Assembly (NCBI RefSeq): GCF_022539665.2
Contig: NC_081336.1
Location: forward strand, 8,904,778-8,968,777
DNA length: 64,000 bases
Origin: Daphnia carinata
Taxonomy: Eukaryota; Arthropoda; Branchiopoda; Diplostraca; Daphniidae
Direction: 5' to 3'
Shown: piece by piece, positions 36,425 through 48,900 of the stretch
Layout of the letters: every line of letters begins with the position of its first letter
Position numbering within the stretch: the first letter of the stretch is position 1
The notes under the pieces: model-generated
Seen by the model: the letters and a program-made list of their open reading frames with translations, nothing else
Told to the model about the DNA's origin: nothing
Databases searched by the model: none
Position numbers and translations under genes: made by a program

Positions 36425-38272
36425 TGTGGAGAAGGATATTTTGCCAGAGAGTGTCCACAAGCTGGTGGGTGCGGTTGTAGTGGTCCGTCGACGTCACAAA
36501 GTAAGATGAAAATATCGAAAAATGTGTTCGAACTTCTTGGTGCTTTTCATAGTATGGGGAAGGGGGAATTTCTCGAAGGATTGTCCACAAGAGGGCCGTG
36601 TCGGTGGTGGAAGTCATACCTGCCATGAGGTAAAAAAAAAACATTCTTAGTGTTCATTTTTAACGAAGAAGAGGACCATGTAGAAAGGCATTTTTCACAA
36701 GGAGGAGGCATTGGTGGCAGCAAGTGTTACAATGTAAATATCAATTGTATCTTCACAAAAATATTTTATGTTCCAGTGTTCATTGTTTTACCCCAGTGTC
36801 ATGAAGCTGGCCACACCTCGAAAGGCTGCCAGAATCTATTCAGTGAATTGACGGAAGATGGAAAGCTGAGGGAAAAATACACTCCAGAAACTGTGATGTG
36901 ATGAAAAGGAACTGAGTATAGGCATCATCTGTAGAGATCACTTTAACAAGTTTGAGAAAGTCATGCTCCAGGTAAGCCATTTTTGAACTGTATTTTGTGC
37001 TTTGAAAATATCTATTGGGTTTGCTTTAGGGTTACAGGAAAGATGTACCTCAATACATAACATCATTCTAAGGAGCCGGCCTGTGCCCAATACTACTTCA
37101 AAACATTAAGAATTCTGGTTACATAAAACCAACACCTGTACAGAAAGCTTCAGTTACAGTTATTCTTGCCTAAAGAGATTTGATTGCTTGCGCTGTCACG
37201 TACTCCGGCAAAACGACAATCCAATTAATTAACGCTGCGTAATTTTGAAACCTTGATGGCCTCGTACTGACTTGGTTCGAATGGGTCGGTATGAACTGGG
37301 TGAGTGGAAGATGGTAACTAAGATACTCAACAACCCCTTCGTGATATTCGTTGATTAAGTCATCTAAAATTTTACTTTTTTTCATGTAGGCGGCGTGCTT
37401 GGTACCGGTTATGAACATATTGTCAGAACAAGGTGTTGCTGGTGCGTCTCATGCCATGTTTCAAAAGCCAGAAGTTGTAATTGTCGCACCCATTCGTGAA
37501 TTGGCCATTCAAATTCACCGGGTGGCGTGTAAATTCCCCTACAATTCGGTTTTCAAATCTGTGATTATATATAGAGGAACTGTCACGAGCCATCAGCGGT
37601 CAAATCTTCAAGCTGGATGCAAAATACTCTTGTCGCGATCGCGGGGCGACTCAAGGATTTTCTCGACCGTGGAGTATTTGACTTCACCGGGGGTCAGGTT
37701 TTAAATTTTGGACGAAGCTGATCGAATGCTTGCAATGAGTTTCGGCCCCAATATTGAAAAAATTGTCAACCACCCAACGAAAGTATGTTCTCGATGGCTT
37801 TTGAGTATGAGATTTTACTAATGTTGCTGCCCGTGGTTTAGGCAATAGTTTCTGCGTTCTTCGTATGTTTATTTACGTATTTGATGTTTGTATTGTTTTT
37901 TTTTCAGATATTGGCGGCGTAAACTATGTCGTAATTTATGACTTGCCAACTGATATTGAAGAGTATGTTCAATCGTGTTGATCGAATGGGCCGCGTGGTA
38001 AATGTTGGAAAACCAATAAGCTTCTTCGACGAAGAAAGATGACTGCTGGAAAGTTTGTGTCTTTGTTAACTAAGGTAAGAACCTACTCTAGTTTGACATC
38101 TAATTTTATTTCTCTGCCCTTGTGTTCGTTTTAATAATCCTACGTATTTTTATTTATTTTTTTCCTCCAACGCCGATGTACCGCCATTCATGCAAGCGAT
38201 GGTCTCAGGTGGGAATGGGTTACGACTTAAGCGCCCCTTCGACTCAAGGGGCTTTGCTAGTCGATAAATGCG
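36425..38272 (+). pseudogene. vas: Decayed, unprocessed vasa (DEAD-box helicase) copy
   Basis: Vasa is an ATP-dependent RNA helicase of germ cells. Pieces in order: CCHC zinc-knuckle exons (36425-36500, 36553-36629, 36649-36733 and 36797-36971, the last ones joining as CYN plus CHEAGHTSKGC); a linker FNKFEKV; then 37030-37242 with the Q motif (SGYIKPTPVQKAS) and a damaged motif I (TYSGKT for TGSGKT); 37391-37782 with Ia-like PIRELAIQI and motif II DEAD (ILDEADRML); 37908-38074 with motif V/VI remnants (GVNYVVIYDLPTD, then RVDRMGRV); and a PPFM C-terminal remnant at 38177-38272. Stops interrupt it at the EGAGL and ILxGRDL positions, and several frameshifts are present. Introns persist, so it arose by DNA duplication rather than retroposition. 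Motifs III and IV are missing between the exons ending at 37782 and starting at 37908. Zinc knuckles beside a Vasa core are known in crustacean Vasa. Confidence 0.85.
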
Positions 38273-38665
38273 CCGAGTAAGTTTAGACCTAGGTAGTTTT
38301 ATAACTTGTAGATCTAATTTAATCTCTTCGCAGATCGGCGATAGACCTGGATTTGTTGCCTTGCCTAATGAAGTTGAAGAAAGCTGTGATTAACTCAATG
38401 TCGTTCACCTGGTTGGCTTATTTCAGGTAATCCAAAACCAAAATTCTTTTCCAAGAACATCTTGGAACTTTCCTGCAATGCCTACTTGCAAATTTGATGT
38501 GTTTATTTTGCTTACCAGATACTTGAATAAAAAACAAATTCATTATGTTTAAGGAAACAGGTAATGGAAAAAGTTTTATGTTGTACTCTTCCATTTCTAG
38601 CGAGATTTTTTTTAAATTTATCAAATAACTACATAGCTATCAAAATCTCAAACAATATGTGTAAG
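38273..38665. other. Intergenic after the vasa pseudogene
   Basis: No further helicase motif or other gene recognised. AT-rich sequence between the pseudogene and the tRNA-like elements. Confidence 0.4.
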
Positions 38666-38735
38666 GACAATTATGGCATACCGGTAGCATGCTGTCCTAC
38701 AGTGCGAAGGGTCTGTGTTTCGAATCCAAGAATGG
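38666..38735 (+). repeat. tRNA-like element (pseudo-tRNA or SINE head)
   Basis: A box A-like TGGCATACCGGTAGC is followed at tRNA spacing by a box B-like GTTTCGAATCC (38718-38728). The anticodon stem does not pair, so this is not a working tRNA. It may be a tRNA-derived repeat. Confidence 0.35.
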
Positions 38736-38910
38736 TTAATATTGCTTGGCGCGGTCGTCCTAGAACATTTTCTGGAACGCTGGCGGCATCGTCCCAGAAA
38801 AAATATCTGGGACGCTACAGATCGTCGAGAAGCTTGATTTTTTTTCCCTTTTTTGCCATTTTTTCGTTATTTCGACAAATATACGTGTGCTATGAAGAAA
38901 AAACGTGCCT

Positions 38911-38981
38911 TGTGAATCTGAGCGTTGAACCCCAGACCTTCGGCTTCTGAAGCCGATGCTCTACCATTGAGCTATTTCATA
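38911..38981 (-). tRNA. tRNA-like sequence with CAG in the anticodon loop, probably a pseudogene
   Basis: On the minus strand the D stem (GCTC/GAGC) and the anticodon stem (TCGGC/GCCGA) are perfect, around the loop TTCAGAA, giving anticodon CAG (Leu codon CTG). The T stem pairs (CTGGG with CTCAG, one GU) but its loop has eight bases instead of seven. The acceptor stem pairs only at five of seven positions. A true Leu tRNA should also have a long variable arm, which is absent. It is most likely a tRNA-derived pseudogene. Confidence 0.4.
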
Positions 38982-39460
38982 TATTTTAATACTACTAGTA
39001 CTAATAGTATATTTAGGAATACGGTTTGGACTTGGAAAAAAAAAAAAGCAGAACCTCCTTTTTGTTTCCTGACCATTCACTGGCTCAAAACATCGAACCC
39101 AAGACCCAGGCCACTTTTCTTTCCGAATACCATTACCTAAGATAGCCGATTACATTTTTTCTCTGTCGGAAGTTTTTCTATATCACCACCCACGTTGTAC
39201 ATCGAAAACCATGATTTTTCTCCCATCGGTGATGTGAAACGCAAAAAAAAGAAAACAGGAATTTTTTGAAATTTTTACAAAAGGACAAAACAAACATGGA
39301 AAAAATCCGCCATTTTTATCTAACCCAAAAACCGTGCATCACAACATACGCAGACACGTTGCACGACAACGAAATCTAAAACTTGTTTTTTTCTTTGTTT
39401 TTTTTGCTGTTGTTTTTTCTTTTCCCCATGAAAATGAAAGAAAAATGAAAATTCTCTTTT

Positions 39461-39732
39461 ACTGCTGATGTTGCTGCAAAGGAATCAATGGCTGCCTGTC
39501 GTCATAGGATGGAGAAGATTCGTAGCTGATGTCATCGCTCTTCCGACGGTCGATCGTGTTGACCGAGCACTGAAAAAAAACAGCTGTTCCACATCCAGAT
39601 TGGTGCACCGACAATGCCTGTTGTGACGAATATGTAGTCTTCCATGTACGTCGCAGCCAGTTCTTGTACTTCATCTGGGAATGTAGCCGAAAACGTACAA
39701 GCATGACGGATTCCCTACAGAGAAACAAATAA
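39461..39732 (-). pseudogene. vas: Inverted vasa motif III exon next to the scaffold gap
   Basis: Read on the minus strand from the N gap, the frame gives TFSATFPDEVQELA followed by EDYIFVTTGIVG. This is the DEAD-box motif III (SAT) exon of Vasa. The frame then slips by one base (LDVEQLFF continues in another frame). Downstream (39572-39461) an acceptor TTTTTTTTCAG opens a short frame ending at TAA, whose sequence does not clearly continue Vasa. The plus-strand vasa pseudogene lacks exactly this exon, so the two may be pieces of one rearranged copy, or this may be the edge of another vasa copy hidden in the gap. Confidence 0.7.
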
Positions 39733-39832
39733 NNNNNNNNNNNNNNNNNNNNNNNNNNNNNNNNNNNNNNNNNNNNNNNNNNNNNNNNNNNNNNNNNNNN
39801 NNNNNNNNNNNNNNNNNNNNNNNNNNNNNNNN
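39733..39832. other. Assembly gap (100 N)
   Basis: Exactly 100 N, the conventional placeholder for a gap of unknown length. The flanks are the inverted vasa fragment on the left and the first duplicated segment on the right, so the junction is not continuous sequence. Confidence 0.95.
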
Positions 39833-39899
39833 AGGAAAAAATTGAAAACAGATAAAACTGGTTGTTATTTGTTACCATATCTTTCATAAACAAGCAATA

Positions 39900-41860
39900 G
39901 AAACGCAGTTATGACGAAACTACAAGTGACAACGTCGCCTCTTATCGCGCATCGAAGAGAACTTACATCTGAGAAGGAATTTTCTCAGAAAATTGGAAGT
40001 CTTAGCGATGCTTCTTGTAAATACTTGGTTTGGCGACAATCAAACAATTACCTGGGGCTTCCATTCCTGCTGTAATGGCGTCAGTTTCCTATACATTCCC
40101 AGTAGGCTAAAGGTAAAAGCTAAGCTATTAATAGCCCCGTTTACCTCAAAGATACATTTGATGGAATCTAAAAGCGTGGTCTACAGCGACTATTGAGCCG
40201 CCTGAGTAGTCAACTTGCACGTCATGAGTCCTGATACTAGACAGTAGTGGCAGTAGTGTCGAAGTCTGCCATTACGCTATAAACAGTCATTTGTTTATTT
40301 ATTTTTTGTAATTATTAACACTTAATTATAAATAACTTTTTGTATTTATTTGTTTTTTACTTTAAAAGCTGTTAGCATGAAAAACTAAGGACTGAACCAC
40401 TCAGTTTAACTAGCATTCAAATTTGAGACCTACAATTTGCAGGCTTTGAATTGAATTGTGAAATGAACTTACTGTTCTTGAATGTGCAGTTACACCACTT
40501 TCGTATTGCAGTACAGGAACTCATATTTTGTGAAGTTATCCAAAAGGTACTCTTTAACAGCCCTTTTTAATGGGAGCAGTAATATTTTCTTTCTTCCATT
40601 CTGTATGTTTATAGGCTCCCTCCTATGATAACAGCCTTTGACGCCTGCCACAGAAAAGCGATGCCATTATTGGAAAGCACAGAGAGCCAAGCAAAAAATG
40701 TTTCGAAAAATAGTGGACACCATGCATATTCTCAGTTGGCTGTTACATTTTTCATCAACTTAATGCTTCATGCTTTTGCGTCTTGTTCATCTGAATGATA
40801 ATCTCAAAGCAGTCCAGGTTGCAGATAAGGCAGCCTATTACCTACCAGATGATATTTCACCAAGCAGCTTGCACAAATTCATGATGTCAGGTTCAGATTC
40901 AGTCATAATTTTAAATATCGCTCCTCACATTCTTTCTCAACTAATATCATTAGTATTCAGGTTGGTTTTATCACAATGAGCTTATTGGGAGCAGTATGTA
41001 CCTCTAGTTTAGTGTGTGGTACATTTGGACATAAAAAGTTGACTCAAAAGAACTGAGCTAACCAGTTGCAGTGTCCTCCAGTTTCGCCAATGCAAAGGCG
41101 TCTCAGCTAGTTGACCATTTTGCTTGTGCAGCGCCTCTTTGAACCGGCCCTTTCTGAATTTGAATGACCCCCAAAATAACAGAGGACCTTTGGGGCGTCT
41201 TGTCGGTTTCTTCAATTACCTTTAGGTCTCGGAACCCATCCATCCCAAGAACTTAATTCAGCGAGGTATTAATCTTACAAATGTCCTCCTTTCGCTGCGG
41301 TGAGCTGGCCAGCATGAAAAGATAACCATCGAAAGGGGGGTGGTCCCCCAAACTAGAGACTTTCCAGAAAAACCGATGTATGTGGAACGTGGATGCCGAC
41401 GATAGCAAGAGAACCTATACAAATTGATTGGCCGAATAATTACAGAAATTTCTAGAGGAGTGTCAGTGGAACCGCCACCGACAACGAACGTCCCACACCT
41501 ACGCTGGACATAATCAGCGTGTTATTGACATCAAGGCACGCCGTTACCTGATCAACATTGCGAAATTGTTGCAGAGATAGTTACCTTTATCTATATGCAT
41601 GATTTTGTACTGGGAAACGATAAAGTTCCTAAAAATTTCGGTATCGTTTGTAGCTTAACAATGATGCTTAAAAAGCTGCAGCTTGCCAACTTCGTTAAAA
41701 CTCTTCGCTAACAAGGTAAGGAAGCTAATATAAGTAAAAATCCCAAATCGTTCTCGTTCAAATTCAAATCAAGCCACTCGGAAGGCATAAAAATCACTTG
41801 ATTAACTTGCAAACAACGTTTTCTGTTTCAGTAGGTCATTGCAACATTATCAGTAGTCAG
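39900..41860 (+). repeat. Large direct repeat, copy A
   Basis: About 1.9 kb matching 43640-45700 in the same orientation, 3.74 kb apart, with many substitutions and small indels. Shared landmarks include the start (acaagtgacaacgtcgcc), the cttccattc segment, ccgcctgagtagtca, cagataaggcagcc, gtgcagcgcctctttgaaccgg and the end near ttcagtaggt. Short frames conserved in both copies (an LNRPFLN-x-NDPQNN-x-GPLGRL stretch and an HDFVLGNDKVPK stretch) suggest decayed coding exons of an unrecognised gene. Confidence 0.85.
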
Positions 41861-42168
41861 GGGACCGTCGAAAGCGATATCTTTGCACAAGGCCTCGCCC
41901 TTGGTTGTCTGTTCTTGCACAGGTAACATCACTACGATACAAATAAATCTGAAATTTGCAATAGCAGAATAAGTTACAAAAATCTGATCGACATGTAGAG
42001 CAACCTTAATTCACTACAATAATTTTGTATTCCCGTAACTAATACTAAAATAATTTATTTTACAAATGGTCGGTAAACTACGCACTTAAGATCTACCTGG
42101 AAAAATGGTAATATGCAAGTTTTGTGCAAGTCGAGCAATCATCCTAATAACTATCAATTTATTTTTAG

Positions 42169-43044
42169 CTTGCTGAAAAAGAAGCAGAATTGCGCCAATT
42201 ATGTACTGCTGATTTTTCGTCAGCTTTAGTAGGAAAAATCTATGACTTAATTCTTCTTCGAATCGACGTGAATGCAAAGGGAGAAGACGAAAGAAATGCG
42301 CTGCATTGTTTGTGTGAATACAATGCAAGTTCCAATTTAATCGACGCAATGAAACTGTTGATTGTAGCCGGAATCGACGTAAACGCAAAAGGAGAAGAAG
42401 AAAGAAATGCGTTGCATTTTTTGTGCGAATACAATGCAAGTTCCAACTTAATCGACGCAATGAAACTGTTAATCGATGCCGGCATCGACGTAAACGCGAA
42501 GGAAAAAGCCGGATGGAACGCGCTCCATTTTTTAAGTGAAAACAATGCAAGTTTAAACTTGATCGGAGCAATCGAACTTTTAATCCAATCCGGAATCGAC
42601 GTGAAGGCAACGGACAGGGATGGATGGAATGCGCTTCATTTTCTGTGTCGTTTTCATTCAAGCTCAGAATTGATCACAGCAATTGAAATCTTAATCGCAC
42701 AAGGGATCAATGTAAACGCAAACGACGATAAAGGGTGGAATGCGCTCCATTTCTTATGTCGACACAGTTCAAACTCAAACTTAACCGACGCAGTTAAACT
42801 CTTAATTCAACATGGGATCAATGTGAACACGGAGACCAACAGTGGATCGAATGCGCTCCATTATCTTTGCCGAAATAATTCAAGCTCGAACTTAATCAAC
42901 GTCATTAGAATCCTAATCCAAAAGGGAATACGCGTCAAATGCAATGGCCACGATGCACGATCTATGTTACGCGGACGTCATGGAATATCCAACGTGGATG
43001 GAATCATAAAATTCCTGGACGTAGCATCTCGTGGCCAAGGTTAA
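42169..43044 (+). CDS. Ankyrin-repeat protein (37-residue repeats), partial gene
   Basis: An open frame of 291 codons from the acceptor TTTTTAG at 42162-42168 to TAA at 43044; no ATG opens it, so it is a terminal exon whose 5' exon was not found. After an AEKEAELRQLC leader it contains six to seven ankyrin repeats of about 37 residues with the core NALHFLC, then NLIDAMKLLI, then GIDVNAK. Ankyrin repeats are protein-binding scaffolds; this NALHxLC type resembles large ankyrin families of Daphnia. Units 1 and 2 are nearly identical at the DNA level over 111 bp (42261 onwards against 42372 onwards), a recent internal tandem duplication. The last repeats degrade towards the C-terminus. The gene sits between the two large repeat copies and upstream of the NACHT gene. 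Confidence 0.82.
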   Translation, partial: LAEKEAELRQLCTADFSSALVGKIYDLILLRIDVNAKGEDERNALHCLCEYNASSNLIDAMKLLIVAGIDVNAKGEEERNALHFLCEYNASSNLIDAMKLLIDAGIDVNAKEKAGWNALHFLSENNASLNLIGAIELLIQSGIDVKATDRDGWNALHFLCRFHSSSELITAIEILIAQGINVNANDDKGWNALHFLCRHSSNSNLTDAVKLLIQHGINVNTETNSGSNALHYLCRNNSSSNLINVIRILIQKGIRVKCNGHDARSMLRGRHGISNVDGIIKFLDVASRGQG

Positions 43045-43639
43045 GTCAACAAAGATTGAACGGTAAGTTAATGTATCCTTAGGTAGACTAAATTTATTTT
43101 TCCTATTTCTTTTACTGCTAACTGCAATTATTATCTTCAAGGGGCATGGATATAAGCGGAATAAAATCAAAAATAAATCGTGTGGAATAATACATAGATT
43201 CAAGAGGGTGGGAATTTAATTAATGGAATTTCCTTAGATACTATAATTAGCCTTTAGTGAGATTGGAAATCGTAACAGAGGCAACAGAGACTTCATAACA
43301 CATTGATGGTAATTAAGTTGCATGTATTTTATCAACAACGATCTTTGTACTGCATCTGATACAGTAAGGACATAATCAAATCACGGATATAGATGGATAT
43401 ATGTATGCTAGTAGTAGGAAAATTAAGAAACTATTAGAACTGGCCTTGTTTTGGCAGTCGCACTTTAAAATTATTAAAATAATGCTTGATTCAAACTCAT
43501 TCATTTTTTGTTGAAAACAAATCAAAAGTTAAACCTACCTGTCGTTCAAAAAGCTTATAAGTTCAAAACTGTTTGCTGCTTTAATAAAATTTCATTAAAA
43601 CAATTTAATGTAAAACTGATTGCAATAACTTTCTTTTAG
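43045..43639. other. Spacer between ankyrin gene and repeat copy B
   Basis: AT-rich, no gene recognised. Probably the 3' UTR of the ankyrin gene. Confidence 0.45.
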
Positions 43640-45700
43640 AGGCAACAAAAATGATGAAAATACAAGCGGCAACGTCGCCCCCTATCGAGCATTAAAGAGA
43701 ACATAACACATCAGAGGTGAGAGGGTACTTACTCAGAAATTAGAAAGTCTAATCGATGCTACTTGATACCACTTGGTTTGGCGGCAATCAAACAAGTACC
43801 TGCGGCTTCCATTCATGCTGGATTGACGACAGTTCGTAGACAGCAAGACTCGTCGTTATTACGACCAACAGCCAAATTCTTCCTTAGTTTCCCAGTAGGC
43901 TAAAGGTAAAAGCTAAACTATTAATGGCCCCTTTGACCACAAACATTCACTTGATGGAATCTAAAAACGTGGCATACACCAACTACTCGAGCCGCCTGAG
44001 TAGTCAATTTGCACGTCCTGAGCCCTGATACCAGACAGCAGTGGCATTAGTGTCGTGGTCTGCCATTACAAGCCAAGACGTCATTTGTTTATTATTTATT
44101 TATTTATTGTTATTTTTAATACTTAGTTATATTAATGTTTTCTGATAACTTTAATTTTGGCTTCAAAAGCTGTAGGCCTTAGCATGAAAAACTAAGGACT
44201 GGGTAAAGCTAAAACAAACAATTTTGTGCCTTATTCAGATTTCAGACAAACAATTTTCAGGCTTTGAAATGAATTGTGAAATGAACTTATTGTTCTTGAA
44301 TTTGCAGTATGTGAACTTCACTCATGTTTTGTCATGTTGCCCAAAACATGCTCATTATTAGTCCCTTTTTACGGTAGTAGTAATGTTCTTCTTTATTACA
44401 TTCTGTATGTTTATAGGCTCCCTCGTATACTAACAGCCTAGGAATGTGAGAGACAAAAGTGATGCCATTATTGGAAAGCACAGAAAGTCAACCAAACGAA
44501 TTTTCAAAAGGCATAGTGGATAATATGCATATTCTCAATTGGCTGTGCTTCATTTATCATCAACTTCATGCAATAAAGTTAATCTGAATGATTATTGCAA
44601 AGCAGTTCTGGTTACGGATAAGGCAGCCCAGCACCAATCAGATGATATTTTACCAAGCAGCTTGCATAAATCCATGAGATTGGGTTCAAATTCAGTCATA
44701 ATTTTTAATATCCTCACATTGTTTCTCAGCTAATGTCATTGGTATTCAGGTTGATTTGATTCCAATGATCTTATTAGGAATACATCTGGTTCAATGTTTG
44801 TTGGTACATTTGAACATAAAAAGTAGATTCAAAAGAACTACGCTAATCAATGGCAGTGTTCATCAATTTCGTCAACGCACAAGTGTTTCAGACATTGACA
44901 ATTTTGCTTGTGCAGCGCCTCTTTGAACCGGCCGTTTCTGAATTCGAATGACCCCCAAAATAACAGTGGACCTTTGGGGCGTCTTGTCGGTTTCTTCAAT
45001 TACCTTTAGGTATCGGAACCCATCCATTCCAAGAACTAATTCAGCGAGGTATGAATCTTACAAATGTCCTCCTTTCGCTGCGGTGTGCTGGCCATAACAT
45101 GAAAAGATAACCATCGAAACTGCTAGCTTTTAACTTTCCAGAAAAATTCATGGGTGTGGAACGTGGGTGCCGACGATAGCCACAGGACACATACAACGTG
45201 ATTGGCCCAACAATTGCAGAAATTGTTAAAGGAATGTCAGGGGCTGTCACCGGTAACGAGTGCTCAACACCTATCTTGCACATAATCAGCGTGTTATTGA
45301 AAAATACGCCGCTGCGTGATCGACATTTCGAAATTGCTGCAAAGGTAATGACCCTTATCTACATGCACGATTTTGTACTGGGTAATGACAAAGTTCCCAA
45401 GTATTTCTCTATTGTCTATTGCTTATCAATGTTTCCAAAAGCTGCAGCTCGCCAACTTGGTTGAACCTCTGAATTGTGACAATCGCATCCCTTCGTGACC
45501 CGTTTGCCGATCGATTGTCGTCATCTGTGCATCTCTAACAAGGTAAGGAAGCTAGTCTTATTTTAAAAATCCCAATTCGTTCTCGATCAAATTTAAATCA
45601 AATCACTCGGGAAAAAGAATCACGTAACAAACTAGCGAACAACTTATTTATTTCAGTAGGTTGTAATTCTCTTCGTTAGTCATTGCAGCGGAACAGTATT
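43640..45700 (+). repeat. Large direct repeat, copy B
   Basis: Second copy of the segment at 39900-41860. In this copy the frames ILHIISVLLK and DFVLGNDKVPK remain open for longer, while other parts are broken. It ends about 200 bases before the start of the NACHT gene, just as copy A ends about 300 bases before the ankyrin exon, so the segment may be the 5' part of a duplicated ankyrin/NACHT gene unit. Confidence 0.85.
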
Positions 45701-45916
45701 TTGGTGGTGGATCGCCTCGTTAAAAAACAGAAAGTTAATCGGCGTCCACCGAGATAACGTTATCTAATTTTGGTATTGTCTGCCAAGATAAGGTCGTTTG
45801 CCTCGAGGAAAGTAACATTTTATTGAAAACAAATTCTTCAAATTATGACAGTGAAATTATTTTATGTTCCGTTTAGGGGTTTCCAAGTTCATCATTTTTG
45901 TTAGATTAACTGTCCA

Positions 45917-48900
45917 ATGCTTTGCGAAATGACATCGGTAAAACAGGAAAATCATGAACCAGGGTCCGGCCATAATGATGACGTTACCTATGGGGAGAAA
46001 GAATCTGTTGGGCGTTTAGTTGGAGCTAAACCTGAAGATTTCGAGAAATCCTATTCATCTACATCAAGAGACGAGTGAAATTTGCATTTGACAAACGTTT
46101 CATAGCTGATCTAGAAGAGCGTTTGGGATGCACTAAGGAAAACTAAATGAAGAATTCAAAATCACATCCCAGGGCCAAATCGAATGGTTGGTCGATGCCA
46201 AGCGCCGCAAACAAATTTGGGAAAACATAACAAAAATGAGCGACCGAACTTCAGGCGAAATTTATGAAGAGAGCCATTTGATTCAGTTTGACGAGAAGCG
46301 GAATGAGCAGCCGGTGTTCATCATCTGTGGCGTGGCTGGAACAGGCAAATCGACTCTCCTCTCGCACTACTACAGTGAAATAAAGAAGAAGAAGCCTGAT
46401 TGTGGGTTATCAAATTGAATCTAGTTGAACATTCTGACGCCATATTGAAATTCGATAGAAGCACACCTGATTTGATTGGATTCCTCATCAATCATCTGCA
46501 TGTCGTCGAAAATAAAAATCCGTTTTCTCGCTCGTTACTGAATCACCGGTTCGAGGCGGCCGAACAGATTGTTTTCATGTTTGATGGCTACGATGAAGTC
46601 GGTGAAGAATGCCAAAAAATTGTGATTCAGCTAATGAAATTTATTCAAGAAAAGAAGGGCATTCAACTGTACATAACTACCCGCTCCCACTTGGCCCACG
46701 ATCTGCAGTACGAATTGTGTCAGTTGGCTTATTGTCTGGAAAATTTCAACAGAGAGGACCAGATCAATTGCCTGATCAAGTATTGGAAGAAAGAATTGCC
46801 AGATGAAGGGCAAGATAGAGCCATCAAGATATTTGCCGAATCGCTAGTTGATCGGGTGTCGCAAACTCTAAAAGACGAAGAAAGAGCTTTCATCGGAATC
46901 CCTTTGCAATGCAGAATTCTTGCCGAGTGCTACCAACAAAATGTTGGCGACACTGTGAAAAGCTATGCTGTAAATGACGTAACATTCCGATCTGACGAAT
47001 TGGCATCCCAAAAACTGTTGGCTTTACTTGACGATCAGAAATTCGATTTAGTTAGTCTTTACAGCAAATTGATGGATAAAAAACGCCACGTCTTTCGAAA
47101 AGAAAAAACCAACACTTCCAACTCCGATCAGATAGTGGATAACGCTATTGATAATTGGATTAGAAAATCGAGTCTCATTTAACGAAATTGGCAATCGAAA
47201 CTGTCATCCCTGAAATAAATATCCTTGAAATGTTTACATCAACAACATCTTTGTACAAATCCAGCGATGATGTGGCACTAGAAGAAAAGACTCTTGCCAT
47301 CGACAGTCTGAATTTTGGGTAAACTTTTTCCAATGGGGATGGAATGCGACCTCAATTTTTGCATCGGACGTTTGCCGAGTATTTAGTTGCGAAATATCTT
47401 TACGAAGGATTTCATCCCAATGATGAATGTCACAACAAACTGCTGCAAAATGAATCCATTCGAAAATTGATCCTAAACAAAATCTTGGCCACGAAGCAAT
47501 ACGACGGAGTTCAAGTGTTTTTTGATTCCATGGTGAAGACGATGGTCGATGACGATCAAGAATGGCGTTATAAAATTAATCTTCATCAATTACCGTATCG
47601 ACTAAAAAAATTGACTGAAAACCTGTTTACTCAGTTTCTTCGCAATAATCCGCCCATTTGGGCATTCGGCGGGATGATGACTATCCAACCTTACTTTGCG
47701 AACGCCCTCCGTTTTGCATTTTCAAATGGGAAAGGCAACATATTCCTATTGTTGTGTGACTGTCTCGATGCCACATTCGAAAGAAAACATATCCACTGGG
47801 CAATGTATGCCTCTTTCATACCGGAATACCATTACTTTTCGGCCACCTTTTTCAAAGAAAACAAGCTCTTTAAACGATTCATCAATTATTTCGACATCGA
47901 TCCACACGACTCCTTTACGCACAGTGTTATAGACAAGCTTATAAAAGGCATGTTTCCTAATCATCCTGCTGGTATCATCGAAAGCAATTCTTTCTGGAAA
48001 AACCAGCAAACGATGAATGACTTAAGTTTTTGGAAAACCAGATTTTTTCGACGAGTTATCCATCCCAAAAGACCCAGCATCAAACGGTATTTCTATTTAC
48101 CATGGAACAATGTTCATTTAGAAAGATTTCTGAAGCTTTTGTCCAACTCGAAAGCTTATTCAGACGATTTGAACTTCGCCAACCTGTTAATGAAAGTTTT
48201 CCGGTCTAAAGAACAAATGATGACTGGAGAGAGAATCGCCAAAACGCTGAAGATTTTACACGATCTAAAACTGTCTACTGTTCTCGTTCAACTTTACACC
48301 GTCGTTTTATCAAGAGAGCCGGAAGCATTTCAGAATATTTACCAACCGTTTCGATTAGAAAAAGAGGACGCCATCCCGACTGACCTCGACATCCTGTTGG
48401 GAAAGGATGAATATGGCATGACTCTTCTTCACGGAGCAGCCTTCTACGGAGACGTCGACATAGTCGAGCAAATATTAGCAAGATTTCCCCAGCCGGAACT
48501 TGACGATGGAGTTAAAGAAGCAGTGCGCAAGGTGGTGCTTGACAATTTCACTCCGTTTTACTTTGCCGCTGCTAAAAATCATGAAGAAGTATGTTCCAAA
48601 CTGTTGGTTTTTGTGAAAGACTTTTTTCCCGACGCACTGACCAACGAATCAACGAGTTAAACGGATTCATTCAACTGTCAGTTGATCACGCCACGAAATC
48701 GGAAAATGCTGAAATGTTTCAACTGATATTGAACGTCGTCAAGAAAGAATTAGGACATGACTATCTACTTCACCTGTTAACACACTTCAAATTTCCATCG
48801 ACTTCTATTTTCAATGGCTGCAGGTCGGACAAATTATTCAACGCCATGGTGAAGACCATCGTCGATCGAGATGGTGTTGTAGACTACAAATGTCTGAATG

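Noticed and set aside
38911-38981. A functional tRNA-Leu(CAG)
   Set aside because: Leu tRNAs need a long variable arm; the acceptor stem is weak and the T loop has eight bases, so it is kept only as a tRNA-like pseudogene.
39459-39893. A single minus-strand ORF running through the N gap
   Set aside because: The frame across 100 N is meaningless; the left part is a vasa exon fragment plus a short tail, and the right part is non-coding.
42086-42661. A 191-codon minus-strand ORF antisense to the ankyrin gene
   Set aside because: It is a shadow of the repetitive ankyrin codons: it has the same period, no domain, and an Arg/Leu/His-rich composition typical of antisense frames.
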